Source: Rotaria sp. Silwood1 (taxonomy: Eukaryota; Rotifera; Eurotatoria; Philodinida; Philodinidae). Taken from it: DNA of 64,000 bases. The position numbers and the translations under genes are program-made. Shown here one piece after another: positions 22,895 through 35,576 of this stretch. Within the stretch, counting starts at the first letter, position 1. Each line of letters starts with the position of its first letter. The DNA lies in the NCBI GenBank assembly GCA_905250075.1, contig CAJNOP010000331.1:62001-126000 (forward strand), written 5' to 3'. The notes beneath the pieces were generated by a model. The model did no database searches. It was not told the origin of the DNA and was given only the letters and a program-made list of their open reading frames with translations.

Positions 22895-25800
22895 TAGATA
22901 AGATAAATGTAAATAATGTACATATGGTAGAACAAATAGAAAAGATTAAGAAAAGCTTTTCTTAACATTTCTTCTTTTACGTCGAATATCAGTGAAGTAA
23001 AACAAAACTATGTTGACACATTTATTTTATTTTTTTTCTTTCATCCTTTCCTCTTTCTTTTCTCTATTGATCTCTTCTCTGTCACATAAATGAAAACAAA
23101 TTTGATTGAATTATAATGAAAAACTGATATAAACAAACTATCGTATGAAAATAACTTTTATTATTTAAAAAATTTTCTTTTGCTTTTGTTCATTTTGCTT
23201 TGCATGTATGTATATATGTCAGAACAGCTTATGAGAAAAAATAAGAAAAATTTATATAAATAAGGTTTTTACTTTTGTTCATTTTAGACAATCAGATCTT
23301 AATGAAACACGAAATATTTCTCTTTGATTGAGCAATATGTTATATCCTCGTCAAATTAAATGATAAACAAATATCCATTTGTAAAAAACAAGAAAAAGAA
23401 TTGTATAAATAAATTCGATAGATTACAAGCAACATTAACTATTTTCGTTAGTAAATAAAGGTTTTATTATTTATATATTTGAATTTAAATGTCGTGTGTT
23501 TATTTCTATTGTAGTTAAATTACTCTTTGATTCAATCTGGACGATCTCAATGTACAATCAACAGTCACACTTATTCTATTAATATTAATAGTGAGAATAA
23601 AGAGAGATAAGATTGGAAAAAGTCGATATCTTTTTTATTTTTTAGATAAGTCAAATTGCAATAATATGTCTATACTCAATGTCTTTTTAACAAGTGATCA
23701 ACGTACAACATCTATCTTCACACAAAATTTTTTTTCGCTACTCTGTTGAAATAGATTTTTTTTTCTATATTATACAGTGAAGTTAATTGATTAAAATACT
23801 CAATAGATGCAGATGATTGAAACACTCAAATAAAAATAAATAAGTTTAGATCGACTAAGAGAAGCAGACCTTGATATTCATACGATATCATCGATGTATA
23901 AGACAACAATTTTTCAAAACAGAAAATAACTATTCTCTAGCTGATAATACTCTGTCTGTATTGTTTTATTTGCATCTATATATGCAAGAAGATTTAACAT
24001 AGATTATATGTAAATAAAGAGATCAAAACATCCACGAGATTATCATTAGATTGTTGAAACTAATGTTTTTTTTTTGTAATAAATTTAAAAGGATTGTAAA
24101 ATATCTTTGCTGGTTTAATTAACAACTTTATTTTGTGTTTCACATGAAAGTTAATATTAATGTGCACTAATGAACATAAATTTTGATAGTCATTGTTAAC
24201 TTCTCATGAAAATTTTATTCATGCTGATCAACATGTAAAGGCAACGAAAAATAGATGATATATTCTTACACTAATAATGAATTAAGAATATGTTTGTATT
24301 GGTTGTCCTAGATAAACGAAAGAGTACGAAAGAAAATTGAACTTCTTTTAGAAAAAAAGGTGATCGACAAGACTTAAGATGCACTTCATGTATGATGTTC
24401 GAGATGATCTTTTTAAAATTATGAAACCTATATTATCTTAGCATGGCTAATTTATCGAACGATATACTCAGTTGACTGATAGAATTTTTTATTAAGTAGA
24501 TTCAGTTTTTTTATAAATAGTCATATCTTGTCTTCATCATCATGAATACTATACTGACGATTAGATTTATTTTTTCAAAAGATTGCATGTGCTATATTGA
24601 AACAGCTATATTCATGTATACATGCGCATGTGTAACAACAAAACGAGAGTGCAATAGAGAGACAGAAAAAAAGAACATATAGCTACGCGTTGACAAGAAC
24701 GATAACTTCGTATGGTTTCTTCTGGAAAATCGTATTTTTAAAATTTTGCTAGGGACTTGGGCATACTCTAAAGAGAAAATGTATGCTCTATACTCCGTTT
24801 TTCACACTCTTTCCAATGAAGTAACTCTTATTGTGTTTGCTTGAGAAAAAATTTTCGTGGAGGCCAATATGATTTTGCCGATTTTCAAAAGAAGTTGGCG
24901 TAAAATGGCGATAAATCGTATATAGTAAAGACATCCACGATAAAAGCGCATTTTATCACGATGATGACATGAGAAACAATATTTTCGAAATCGACGATTA
25001 ATCAAAGCGATTAATCTTCATTTAATCACCGTTTTCCATACAGTATTTTAGAATTGCCAGTTAATTAGAAAAACTCTAAAATCTATCAAGTTGTGAATAA
25101 AATTACGTTTTTTATTCATTTTTATAACATACTCATTGAAACTCAAAGCTGAACACCGAATTTTATTAGTAGGGGCCTCGCTTTTGTTACAAAAATAAGA
25201 TTGGACGATTTTAAATCATAGTCGAGCTGTAATGAACTAACTTCACAATTATTATTTAGTTTAGTTTGAAACATGGTGTTTATCATGGATAATCTATTTT
25301 AAATATATTTTTTGGTCGAATATTCTTTTTATTCGAATTTAATTTAGAATCTAGTTTCAAATGAATTTCTCGATCCTTGGCAAATATCAAACTGAAAAAA
25401 TTAAATTTCTTCTTCAAATTTAGATCTTTCAACATCACTTTTGAAATCATACTCTCTTTTTTAGATTTATTTTTTCGTGCTGTGTTTTAGATGTAAACTT
25501 TATATACGAATGCGACAATTCAATCGATGACCATTTAAATAAACTATTCAGAATATCTATTTGTATTTATGGACATTTTTGTTTTTTCAATCTTTTTATT
25601 GTGGTCTGGTTTCATTGTGTGCGATTATTGTTGTATGTATTTCTTTTAATTTTTTTTAAATAGTTTTTAAATGTAAGATCATGTAACTGTCCCGGTTTTT
25701 AAATACAAGATTTGGTCTATTAGAATTAAGAATAAAAATTGCTAAATATACTTATAAGATTGAGATTGAAATACTTAAATTATGACTGCAACAGAGAGAA

Positions 25801-26970
25801 TAATGGGTAGTAGTCAATAGGAAAATTGTGATTTATCATAGAAATCACCGAACTTATTGAGAAAAATCGGCAATTAATCGCGTTTTGGTGCACGATTATC
25901 ATTTCTATAAAGCACGATTTATCGACATTTTTTTAGGGATTTAGAGGACATGAGTAGTGACCTATCGACTACTATTATTCAATCATGCATTAAAAAGACT
26001 TAGAAAGTCTATCAACACTTTGCATCTTCAGATGAAACTTTTATTTGTATTATAAATGTCTACACTTGTATCATCTATATATATCCAAGAAAACTTCTTC
26101 TAACCGTAAATTCTATATTTTAGATCATAAATACGATTTGCAGCCATTTTGTCGTTAGTAGAAAGGATCAATCTTTGTCACATTAGTTTCCGTTACACAT
26201 AGTCCATGGTCGAAAAAGCAATAGAAAACTAATTTTACTAATTTATTTTTCTCACAATTACAAAATTTTTATTTCTGCTAGCAGATTTCATAGTGAAGAA
26301 TGAATTGCAAAATGTCCTTTCAATCAGTTGTTGATAAAACAAGTTTTCTGGAAGAAAAGAAATAGCTCATAGTATGCACAGCATCAGGAATTGTCCAATA
26401 ATAGAATAATTTTTACAATGATAGGTGAAGATTTTTTTGTTCTGTCAATCTGGTGAGCATAGAATGTTCTTTATTCTATTCTATTGTCACCTGACCTTGC
26501 ATCGTATTCGTGTGTATTGTCTAACTCAACTCTCAATTCGCTATATATTGTTTGACAAAATTCTGGCTGACAAAAATATTTGTTTCGATAATAACTTGTT
26601 GAACATCTATCTGTCATCGTTTCTGAAGAAAGAAAATGCTGAGTTTTCTGGAATACAAAAATTATGAAAAGAAAGTTTTCACAGAAATCGAAATTTACTT
26701 TTCCTGATTTTGATCAAATCACAATTGTTTTTGGCTCATGCAGCATTTATGAGATTTTGTTTTATAGAAAATACGAAAACTATCAAACAACAGACGTGAT
26801 GTACGTTTTACATCATAGAACCGATGAGTAATAGAAGGACGAGATTAGCAAGTGGTAATTTTCCTTTGATCTTCGAATGACGTGGCTGGATATTACCCAT
26901 GCACGTCAATAACATACGTTTTACTGTTCTATTAGTACGCTAGGAGAAAGAAAAAAAGCTAAACGAACAC
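22895..26970. other. Four-kilobase gene desert
   Basis: Very AT-rich DNA with poly-T and poly-A runs and only short frames without recognisable motifs. One possible short terminal-inverted-repeat element lies at 25798-25983. Short frames at about 24802-25005 and 26425-26667 show no support as genes. No RNA gene was recognised. Confidence 0.4.
25798..25983. repeat. Possible small inverted-repeat element
   Basis: The ends GAATAATGGGTAGTAGTCAA and CGACTACTATTATTC are imperfect inverted repeats (about 20 bases with mismatches). Inner bases GTGATTTATC and CGATTTATCG add weak dyad symmetry. No target duplication is clear. Confidence 0.3.
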
Positions 26971-26975
26971 CTGTG

Positions 26976-26983
26976 TATATAAA
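26976..26983 (+). promoter_or_regulatory. TATA box of the first P450 gene
   Basis: TATATAAA lies about 30 bases before the first in-frame ATG (27007), so the 5' untranslated region would be very short. Confidence 0.55.
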
Positions 26984-27006
26984 TACTGTTTCTTACAAAT
27001 GTGTCA

Positions 27007-28760
27007 ATGTCTATTGTCTATTACACATTGATGATGTTTATCATATTAACGCTTATTTCTGTCGGTCTACTCGTATTATATGTAAAATATAAATATTTTA
27101 CTTCTCATCGTCAAATTCCAAGTTTACCAACACATTTTTTATTTGGAAATTTACTTCAATCGGGACTATTACGTGGAGCTTCTCTTCTACAAGTTTATAC
27201 ATCGTTCAAAAAACAACTTGGTGATATTTATGAGATTAGACTCGGATTTTTACATGAAATAGTCGTCGGTGATATAGATGATGTGAAGCATATTTTTACT
27301 CACCGACATATTTATGATCAAAGTGATTGGATAGTGGAATTCATGAGTGTTTTTATACCAGATAGTCTCATTACTCTAAAAGGTAAGATCTATTTATTTG
27401 ATTACTTCGAAGAATATATTTTCTATGAATTAAAGGTGCTAAATTCAAACGACATGCTTCAATCACAATGCCCCTATTTCGTCATGGAAAAATTCTTTCA
27501 AACTTCGATTTGATTATTAATTGTACGGACGAACTTTTGAATAATTGGCGTTCAACTTCTTCAGATCACATTCATTGTGATATTTTACAACAATGTCAAA
27601 ATCTTCTACTGGAAATTTTTGGATTCATTGGTTTTGATTATGATTTCGATACACTTCGTGGTACAAAGAATAATGAACTTACACTAGCATTAAGAAACTA
27701 TATCAACACTATGGAATTAGGTGTCTATTTATCAGCTTTTCTTTTCAGTGCCTATTTGAAATTAAGTCCGAAATGTCGACGAGCTCAAAGGACAATTAAA
27801 CGATATTTATATCGAATGATGGAACAAGAATTAACTGAAACTCCAGAATCGAGAGCCCAACGGAAGAAGACATCATTAATTGCTTCATTGGTCGCTTCAT
27901 TACAAACGGATGAACAAGCAGAAGAAAGAAAAAGTGAAGAGGAAAAAACAGGTAATCAAAATTTGATCTACTCTTCCGAATGTACATCCGCTGGTTAAAT
28001 TGATAGTAAACAAAATAAAACTTTTATGAAATTTAATGCGTCAAAAAGTATCATAGTGACTTGTCGCAATTTTGATTGTGTACATTAGAGTTAACGAGTT
28101 TCAATATTTGTGTTTTTATTGACAGGTCTAATACGACGTGAAATATTAGGGGAGATGCTTATGTTTCTTGTCGCTGGTTTTGAAACAACATCTACCGCCT
28201 TGGCATGGTCGATTCATCTTCTTAGCAAACATCCGAAAGTACAACAGAAGATTAAGGCAGAACTGATTAAAGAAAATGTTCATCATGATTCGATTTTACA
28301 TCGACTTGATTCACTTGTCTACTTGGATTGTGTTGTCAAAGAAATCTTACGTTTTTCTCCACCTCTCGATGCAGCGATTCGAACATTAACTATGGATGAT
28401 CATTTACCAAACAGTGGTATTCAATTGTACAAAGGTGATCTAATAATTATTCCAATATGCATTCTTTCAAGAGATCCACGATATTGGTCGATCGATCCTG
28501 AACTATTCTATCCAGAAAGATTTTTAGGTGAAGACAAAAATCATAGTCCTTATGCTTTTCTTCCATTTGGTAATGGTCATCATCAATGTATTGGACAAGA
28601 TTTGGCACGATTTGAACTCAAAGTTATTGTAGCTAGACTAATGCAACATGTTACATTCATTGATGGTGGTCCTGAAGTGAATGCTGGTGGACGTGTACAA
28701 GGATTGACTGTCACACCCAAATATGTCGGTGTTAAAATTAAGTTCGATTCAGAAATTTAA
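27007..28760 (+). CDS. Cytochrome P450, three exons
   Basis: Haem-thiolate monooxygenase of about 508 residues, anchored in the endoplasmic reticulum by an N-terminal helix (IVYYTLMMFIILTLISVGLL). Exons are 27007-27382, 27436-27951 and 28126-28760; both introns are phase 1 and GT-AG. Motifs: a proline hinge (RQIPSLPTHFLFGNL), I-helix AGFETTS (314-320), ExxR as EILR (370-373), PERF (427-430) and the haem loop FGNGHHQCIG with Cys452 as iron ligand. The usual Trp of the C-helix WxxxR is Phe here (AKFKRH), as in the paralogue at 50-52 kb. AATAAA overlaps the stop region. The closest relative in the window is the minus-strand gene, which shares both intron positions. The substrate is unknown; xenobiotic or lipid oxidation is usual for the superfamily. 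Confidence 0.93.
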
Positions 28761-29112
28761 ATAAAACTTCATTTTTAATTGAGAACTACAACTTAATCAC
28801 TTCATCAAGGCGAGAAAAACTTCACTCGTCCCGTCAAGGTCGAATTCTTTCGTTTATCTATACCCTTAATTTGAATAGTATCAAAGTCATACGGTAATAT
28901 TTGTATGTGAATATCGAGATTCATGATAAACAAGATATGTAGACAACATTCTTCATGATGATCAATTACCCATTTCTTCTGACGGGTAAATTAAAGAAGG
29001 AAAAAGGAATCGCTGATCCGATCGAAGTACAACAAATGAAAATGCATGCGAAAGAAGAGGAACGATATGTCATTGAGAAAAAAGAATTCGTGAAAACTTG
29101 AAGATGAGCCAG
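28761..29112. other. 3' flank of the first P450 gene
   Basis: Non-coding; no feature beyond the AATAAA at the gene end. Confidence 0.4.
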
Positions 29113-29212
29113 ACGGGTGTAGTTGGGTGTAGGGTGGGTCAGCGTAAAGAGAGCTTCTACAACTACATCCAGATCCGCAATTACCCCAACAACCATACTC
29201 ACACCGCTCAGG
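29113..29212. repeat. TGTGGG hairpin locus, diverged
   Basis: GGGTGTAGTTGGGTGTAGGG, an inner stretch rich in TACAACTACATCC, then CATACTCACACCGCTCAGG. Confidence 0.6.
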
Positions 29213-29880
29213 TTTGACAACTCTCGATTTTTCAACCATGAACTCACTCGAAATTTGTAAATCGAAAATATCCACAGTTATTCAGCAGAGTAAAGTGAAA
29301 TTGTAGCTGATAAGTATTAGTGGCATAATTATATAGTATTGGAAATGATCTCATTGTTTTGATGGCTCTTTATTTTTATCTTTCATCGAACTACATATGA
29401 AAGGTGAGCTTGACATTTTTGTTATGTATTTGCATCTGTTTATGGACGATTCTGCTTCATTTGAGTGTAATAGCTTTTACCAAAGCGGGCATTTGAGACA
29501 TGAGTGGCCAAAGTTGGTCTATGGATGGGATGTGAGGATAAGTGTGCGCTGGCTGGTGATGTGGAATTTGTGTAGATCGACTAGTTCACTACTTGTTATG
29601 CCCACTTTCGTCAGCGAGCTCGTTCGTTTATTCCAGGTATTCGCCGACTATAAAGACTGGAAAAAAACTAATCTGGGAAGCACGATACAGATTCAGAGTG
29701 TGAATGTAGAGAATGATTACAGGAGACCGATGTTTAATAGACAACGATGGTGAACACATAAAGAAGGGCGATTGAACAATAGAGAGTAAGAGATAAAACA
29801 TGTATGACAGGTTCACAGATGCAGAAAGCATGCTGGCAATCGATTGAGCAAAGAACAGTAAACGAGAACTGGAATATCTA
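29213..29880. other. Between hairpin loci, no gene seen
   Basis: Open frames here are short, overlap on both strands and show no motifs. Confidence 0.35.
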
Positions 29881-29886
29881 CTATAT

Positions 29887-29968
29887 GTGAGCTTTTGGGT
29901 GGGTGTCGGTTTAGGTATGAGTGTGAATGTATATCTATACCCACACCCACACCCATACCTGCATCTTG
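29887..29968. repeat. TGTGGG hairpin locus
   Basis: GCTTTTGGGTGGGTGTCGGT followed by CTATACCCACACCCACACCC. The C arm is better preserved than the G arm. Confidence 0.7.
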
Positions 29969-30059
29969 CCAAAAATTGTTTTGCATGCCACTTTTCTTTG
30001 CATGGAAAGCTGTTGATGAAGGATGAAAACATCTGTTACGTGTATGGAAATGGATTCCT

Positions 30060-31090
30060 AAGAACAGTATAGGACGACAAGCAATTACAAGACGTCAACA
30101 GGAATTATGAAAGGTTTCTAGCTACGATCAGAAATCACAAGGAACTAACAAAGATTATCAGGAACTCTCAGGTACATCGGTTGACTATCGGGAATTACTA
30201 GGGACTCCTAAGAACTACCAGAGTTTCCACGACCGTAAAAGAAGCTATCAGTAATGCCAAGGCAACAACAGTAGCAACTATTTTTAACTAGCACGAAGGT
30301 CAACCGACTCTCACACCCACCCTAGCCAGTAGCACGCGCTGAGACACTGCCAAAGCTATTCATACAAATGATACAAATGAAAGTATTCTATGACTCCTTT
30401 ATCTGAGTTACTTTAAAAATCAATTCCCTCTGGCGGTCAGCAAACCATGCCTCACAAATACCATTAGAAACCGTCAAATAAATGGAACAGAAGAATTTTC
30501 AACCCGCACTGTATTTGTAGGCTTAAACTGAATCTTTGAACTTTCAGCCTTGCATTATGACGGTCTTATTGAGCTTGGTGAACCTCACACATCCATACAA
30601 ATCTAATATTTCATGAAGCTTCAGAAACGCGTAATGCTCTCCAAACCAAAGAAACACGCATCATTGGATGAAATGATAAAAGCTGCGGATATGTGCTATG
30701 TGTCACTGCATCGTTTATAAATTTGAGCGGTCAATTTGTGGGCCCTCTCAAATACAATCACAACAGCCTCAATTCATGCGCAAACAAACACCAATACACT
30801 CCTTGATAAAAGCGCAATTTCAGCCACAGCCGCCCTTTGATGCCTTCAGCTGCATTGCTCAACTGGCTTCAGGCATACAAACACATACTCGCAGTTTCCA
30901 AAATCAGTTTAATGCAAAAAGATTCCTCAAATTCGAGAATACTATCGATGCCAGCGAAGCCAGTTGCTAATGAGCCTTCCACTCTGCAAGCATTATTGCA
31001 GTATCTCACAACAAAACACCATTTTGAACAGCCAACCGGACTGACAACATAGACACTCACGTCAATACTTCGAAATACACTAAAATTAAG
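30060..31090. other. Region with decayed repeat debris, no intact gene
   Basis: At 30100-30260 short phrases recur imperfectly (AGGAATTATGAAAGG, GGAACTAACAAAGATTATCA, GGAACTCTCAGG, GGGAATTACTAGGGACTCCT, AAGAACTACCAGAG), an eroded tandem repeat. A lone C-strand block CTCACACCCACCCTAGCC sits at 30309. Between 30620 and 31050 there is Gln/Pro-rich protein-like text (KLQKRVMLSKPKKHASLDEM, then QFQPQPPFDAFS) without a continuous frame, possibly a transposon remnant; the family is not recognised. Confidence 0.4.
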
Positions 31091-31742
31091 CTCACGAGGT
31101 AACATTCCCAGGTGTCGAAGCGCTATTCAGTCGGAACTTAGTAGCATTTTGTAGACCTTCGTGAGCTATGTTTACCATAAAAAAAGTTCCTGTCCATGGT
31201 CTGTTTCTAAGCAGATCGAGCGTTTTAGCTTTATATCTGAATATTTCCAGTGTATCTCAACCGCATTGTACACAAGTGATCTCCGATTTTGATGAAATTT
31301 TCAGCGTTTGTAGAGCTTTTAATTCTGAGCATTTTGATAAAAATAAGTTTTCAAAACGCTTTTGTTTTAATGGAGATACACTCAAAATATTCAAGGCAGT
31401 AAAAAACTCTGAGAAAAAGTTTTCGTGACCGTTTTTTCGGTTTCTATTAGTCACAGTATTTTGAATGTATCTCCATTAAAACAAAAGCGTTTTGAAAACT
31501 TGTTTTTATCGAAATGCTCAGAAATAAAAGCTCTACAACGCTGAAAATTTCATCAAAATCGGAGATCACTTGTGTACAAAGCGGTTGAGATACACTGGAA
31601 ATATCCAGATATAAAGCTAAAAACGCTCGATCTGCTTAGAAACAGGCCATGGTAAACATAGCTCACGAAGATCTACAAAATGCTACTGAGTCTCGACTGA
31701 ATAGCGCTTCGACACATGGGAATGCTCCCTCGTCACCAGATA
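31091..31742. repeat. Palindromic foldback element of about 650 bases
   Basis: The left arm, about 31091-31392, is repeated as its reverse complement at about 31453-31742 with few changes. Examples are GTGTCGAAGCGCTATTCAGT on the left and ACTGAATAGCGCTTCGACAC on the right, and AAAACGCTTTTGTTTTAATG against CATTAAAACAAAAGCGTTTT. The loop is about 60 bases. Open frames on either strand are shadows of the symmetry. It is most likely a non-autonomous foldback transposon; a TGTGGG locus begins about 75 bases to its right. Confidence 0.85.
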
Positions 31743-31814
31743 GACTGATTTCTCACAACAGGTAATACGAGGCGTTATTATAGATGCTTATTTTTACAGA
31801 TCATCCCTTTCTTC

Positions 31815-32142
31815 GGGGTGTGGGTGTGGGGTGTGGGTGTTCGTCTTCTCTTAAGCCACATCCACACCCACCGACACCCACACCCACACCCACACCTGTT
31901 GGCGTCAACAGATGTCACATTATGACGCTAACTTATGTCCAGTGTATTNNNNNNNNNNNNNNNNNNNNNNNNNNNNNNNNNNNNNNNNNNNNNNNNNNNN
32001 NNNNNNNNNNNNNNNNNNNNNNNNNNNNNNNNNNNNNNNNNNNNNNNNCCCACCCACACCCACCCACACTCACCCACACGCACACCCCACACCCACCCAC
32101 ACCCACACCCTACACCCACACCCACACCCACACCCCCAAACG
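31815..32142. repeat. TGTGGG hairpin locus with a 100-N assembly gap
   Basis: G arm GGGGTGTGGGTGTGGGGTGT, linker TCGTCTTCTCTTAAGCCACA, then CCACACCCACCGACACCCAC and further C-rich units on both sides of the gap (31949-32048). It is one of the longest members; the gap probably reflects unresolved repeat length. Confidence 0.85.
31949..32048. other. Assembly gap (100 N)
   Basis: A 100-N block, the conventional size for a gap of unknown length, placed inside a TGTGGG locus. Confidence 0.95.
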
Positions 32143-32145
32143 GGA

Positions 32146-32935
32146 AAATACCCTCATTTCTCATTTTGTGAATTAGAAAGATAATAAATTGTCGTGTTGT
32201 TTGACATTGCTGGGCGAAATCATTGAGAAATGACGTCGCATCATTATCTCACGCTCCACGAGAAATTCGCATTGATCAACGACTATGCCGATGGATCTGG
32301 GCTCTCACAGCGCAAATCAAAACTGACTGATGCTTATCGGGTTCAAAAACTAACAAACAAAGCTCAATTACAGATTTTTTTGCAAGCTTTATTGTTGCTA
32401 AGGAAATAGAAAATGAACTCCGGTGAAGAGAAAATATCTGGTAATGAGAGGAAGTACATGGCACAACAGAAAGTCTACAGACAGATTGATAGTATACGTT
32501 GGAGTATCCTTTGTAGTGCAGGGTGCGAGAAACATATTATCAACCATCACTATGAAACCTCTCTTACAAGGTCATCTCAAAAAAATGGGCGATTTGAAAA
32601 AGTCCCTTAGATGCCCATCTAGCGGAGACTTTACTGTAATGTGGGTTTCTAGAAAAAATTCACATAAGCATTCGAAGGCATTGGCAGAATATGCGATTAA
32701 CTACAGTCGACTGTCAGATAGCTTCCACCATAGCTACTGGTTCGCTCCTCACATGTTCAACGAGTACGTCGACACTATTAATGTAGCCGACATCTGTCAA
32801 AATTATTTCTCTACCTTTATTAAATATTCTGAACAATCAAGGCCTTTAATAAGTAAAACTATTGATGTAAAACAAACAAAAAGTAGAAGATGAATGATGT
32901 TATATTTATTCGAGATATACTAGAATATCCGCTGA
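32146..32935. other. Weak open frame, otherwise non-coding
   Basis: A frame at 32423-32893 (about 156 codons) contains RNILSTITMKPLLQGHL and HSYWFAPHMFNEYVDTINVA. It could be an exon of an unseen gene or decayed coding DNA. No family, start or splice signals could be supported. Confidence 0.3.
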
Positions 32936-34115
32936 TCAACAAAGAAGATTCATCGTGTCGGTATTGAAGTAAAGATGCATGGTTGTGAAACCGTCTGTCT
33001 CTTGATACTTTTGTTTCAAGCATGTCGGAACTGGATCGCGAAATGCCTAGAATAGAAAGAACATAATACAATGATAATTAAAAAATGTTGATATGAAATA
33101 CTCGTACCAATACAGTGGCCAACGGCGGAAATTCAGTTCGTTTTGTATATTCGAATTTACCAATAAGAGTCCATCCGAATCCGGTCAATTTGCCTTTGTT
33201 GTACAAGAGAAATGAGGGAAAGATTTCGTCACAGTTCAAGTCAAGTCGATTGTCGTACCAATAGTGTTTACCTAAACCGAAGTAGAGTGGATACAAAGAA
33301 CGAAAGAGAAAAAGAACTGTTTATTTACCCATCGACGGAAAGCAGAGACCCTTGTCCCATTTGGTCTGGCTAAGACCACTTTCAAAGAGTGGAATTTGAA
33401 TAGAATCATGGATTGGATCCGTACCATTTTGCAGCCAAAGTCCAGTACCTGTACCTTCGTGTTTGAGACTGGATGGGTCCCGGCCTGTCGAACAAATGGT
33501 GAGTGGATTGACAAAATAGGCGGTGAGAAGATGAGCATCGATGCCGACAACTTGATCACGATTGAACATTTTCTGTGTTGAAAATTTGTAATGCCTATCT
33601 GAGATGAACACGTCGGGAACCTGTTTAAAAGTTGAGAGAGAAGAACAAAAAAACATAGAAAAGAGACTAGAACATGCAACTTACTGCTAATTGCATGCCG
33701 GCAATGGTACCCTGTTTGTCATAAAGTAAAATCACAGCTGGGTCGTCCTTTTTAACGAGTCGCTGTCCAAGAAATAGACCTACAATGAGTAGAACGTCAA
33801 GGATGCGAAAAATGATTAGACAGAGAAGTTCAAACGCCTACCGTTGCATTGACCTGGAATTTGGATGAAACCATTGTTAAGCGCTTCATTAAGTGTCAGA
33901 GGTTGTTTCACAAAATATTGACTACTCAATGGATTTGGGCCCCAAGTCATCCTGAGAGTATCCCAAGCAGGTCCCGTATTACTGCCTCCGAATAGCAACC
34001 CATGCACTGTAGCAAAAAACAAATATAGATGATGGAAAGTTCACACGATTGCTCGATTTCTATTCGACTTACATTCTCCGATGCACACAAGCACGACAAG
34101 AATCAAGTAGTTCAT
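32936..34115 (-). CDS. Secreted protein of unknown function, six exons
   Basis: A complete gene read on the minus strand: exons 34115-34073, 34006-33842, 33779-33685, 33620-33329, 33271-33108 and 33046-32936. All introns are GT-AG and the phases agree, giving 289 codons before TGA. The start MNYLILVVLVCIGE is a short signal peptide, so the protein is likely secreted or lumenal. The mature part has scattered cysteines (IPGQCNG, LTICSTG, KGLCFPSMG, LDLNCDEIFP, VPTCLKQKY, LLC at the end) and aromatic stretches such as GKHYWYDNR and LLYNKGKLTGFGWTL. The even Cys pattern suggests disulphides. There is no catalytic motif that I know and no membrane segment. AATAAA lies about 25 bases past the stop. 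I do not recognise the family. Confidence 0.85.
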
Positions 34116-34449
34116 GGTAGCGTTTTCTTGTTATTGTTAATACGAACACTATAACAAATAAAATGAGACAATCCATTTTATCTAATATCCATCTCTGGTA
34201 AGAAACATGAGCCAGGTGTCATCGGAGACTATAATCCTTTTTCAATTGAGTTTCTATTAGTTTCGGGTTTTTCAAGGGCAAATGAAAAATATGTTATTGA
34301 TTATTTTGTACTAATCTGCTCGTTTCTTTTTCTCTTTTATTTTTCATCAATCTGTGTAAAACGAGGTGTTGAATACAAAAAGAAAAAGTAGAGCCAATGA
34401 TGAATGTTGATACAGGACTTGATCAAAACCGTTAAGTTAGAATGCGCTT
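34116..34449. other. 5' flank of the secreted-protein gene
   Basis: Probably contains the promoter of the minus-strand gene; no clear element was seen. Confidence 0.35.
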
Positions 34450-34625
34450 GAGGGTGGATGTGGGTGTGGGGTAATGGTGGGTGTATGGTTGTCGGTAATA
34501 TTATCTTCCTCACAGCTACCCTCACCCCCACCCCAGCCCCACCCACCCACACCCACCCACCCATACCCGCACATCCACATCCACACCCACATCCATACAT
34601 CCACCCCTCACCTCACACCTACACT
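34450..34625. repeat. TGTGGG hairpin locus, long C arm
   Basis: GAGGGTGGATGTGGGTGTGG, linker around GGTAATATTATCTTCCTCAC, then about 110 bases of CACCCA/CACCCC units. Confidence 0.8.
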
Positions 34626-35576
34626 CAGACCCGGCCGGGCCTAAGTCCACTCAGACTCGATCAGATCCGAGCTTTTTTCGAGAATATTGGGAATTATAGA
34701 GCTGCAGGTCTACCTTGCTCTGGACTCGCAGCTCCCTACTGAAGACATATGTGAATAATTTCGTCGCCATATTCTCCGATCGAAACACGATTTAATATAT
34801 TTCGACGTTGTTGGAAAGACAGTTCAAGGTTATAGCAATAAACAAGAAGTATTGCTTCAGAAAACTATCAAAATGCATAGTTCTTGAAAATATGCAAAAT
34901 CTATATGAATCATTTTGACTTGGTGTTACTTCAAGAGTCACTTTGAATGTATCAAACTTCAGGATCTTCTGAAGTAAGACTACTATTTTTAGAGCTAGCC
35001 ATGAAAGAATTTTTGCAAGATTAATCCTAAATTTTTATATTTATTTTTCTGTGCCCAACAAGCATAACAACAAAACTTGAGAGTTCATACTATAAATATA
35101 CGACAAGAACAAAAAGAAGTACAAATGAAAAAAAATCTTTAAAATCCTATTGATTGTGTTGCAGATAATCAAAAACAAATTATCGGAAAATTTCGATTCT
35201 TGAAAATAGAACAGCGACCAATAAAAAGACTTTTATCGAACTTATAAATGACAATAGCCGGTTTGCAAATCCATAATTAGCATAGAACAATAAATATGAA
35301 AATGTATATGAAAAAAATTTATATGACCATCTAAAAAATAAATTCGAAGATATCAATAACTTTGAATCATCTTAATATTTAACACAACATAAGTTCAAGT
35401 CATTGTGTCCTATGATTACATGACTATTAAAATATGTGGTTCGAAAAAGATTGAGCATAATCATTATATATTGAATTGATATTATTACTAATACATCGCC
35501 AGTACAACGAAAATATAATTATTCACTGCAGTACTTAATTGAGAAGACGACTCCATCGTTCATCTATTGTGAATAT
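34626..35576. other. Intergenic, no gene seen
   Basis: AT-rich DNA with no supported feature. Confidence 0.4.

Noticed and set aside
28966..30072. Several frames of 60-130 codons on both strands
   Set aside because: They overlap each other and the TGTGGG loci and carry no domain motif or splice support.
31168..31454. Short frames on both strands in the palindrome
   Set aside because: They mirror each other because of the inverted repeat and have no family signal.
31784..32184. Pro/Thr/His-rich frames across the N gap
   Set aside because: Translation of the C-rich repeat and of Ns; no evidence of a protein.
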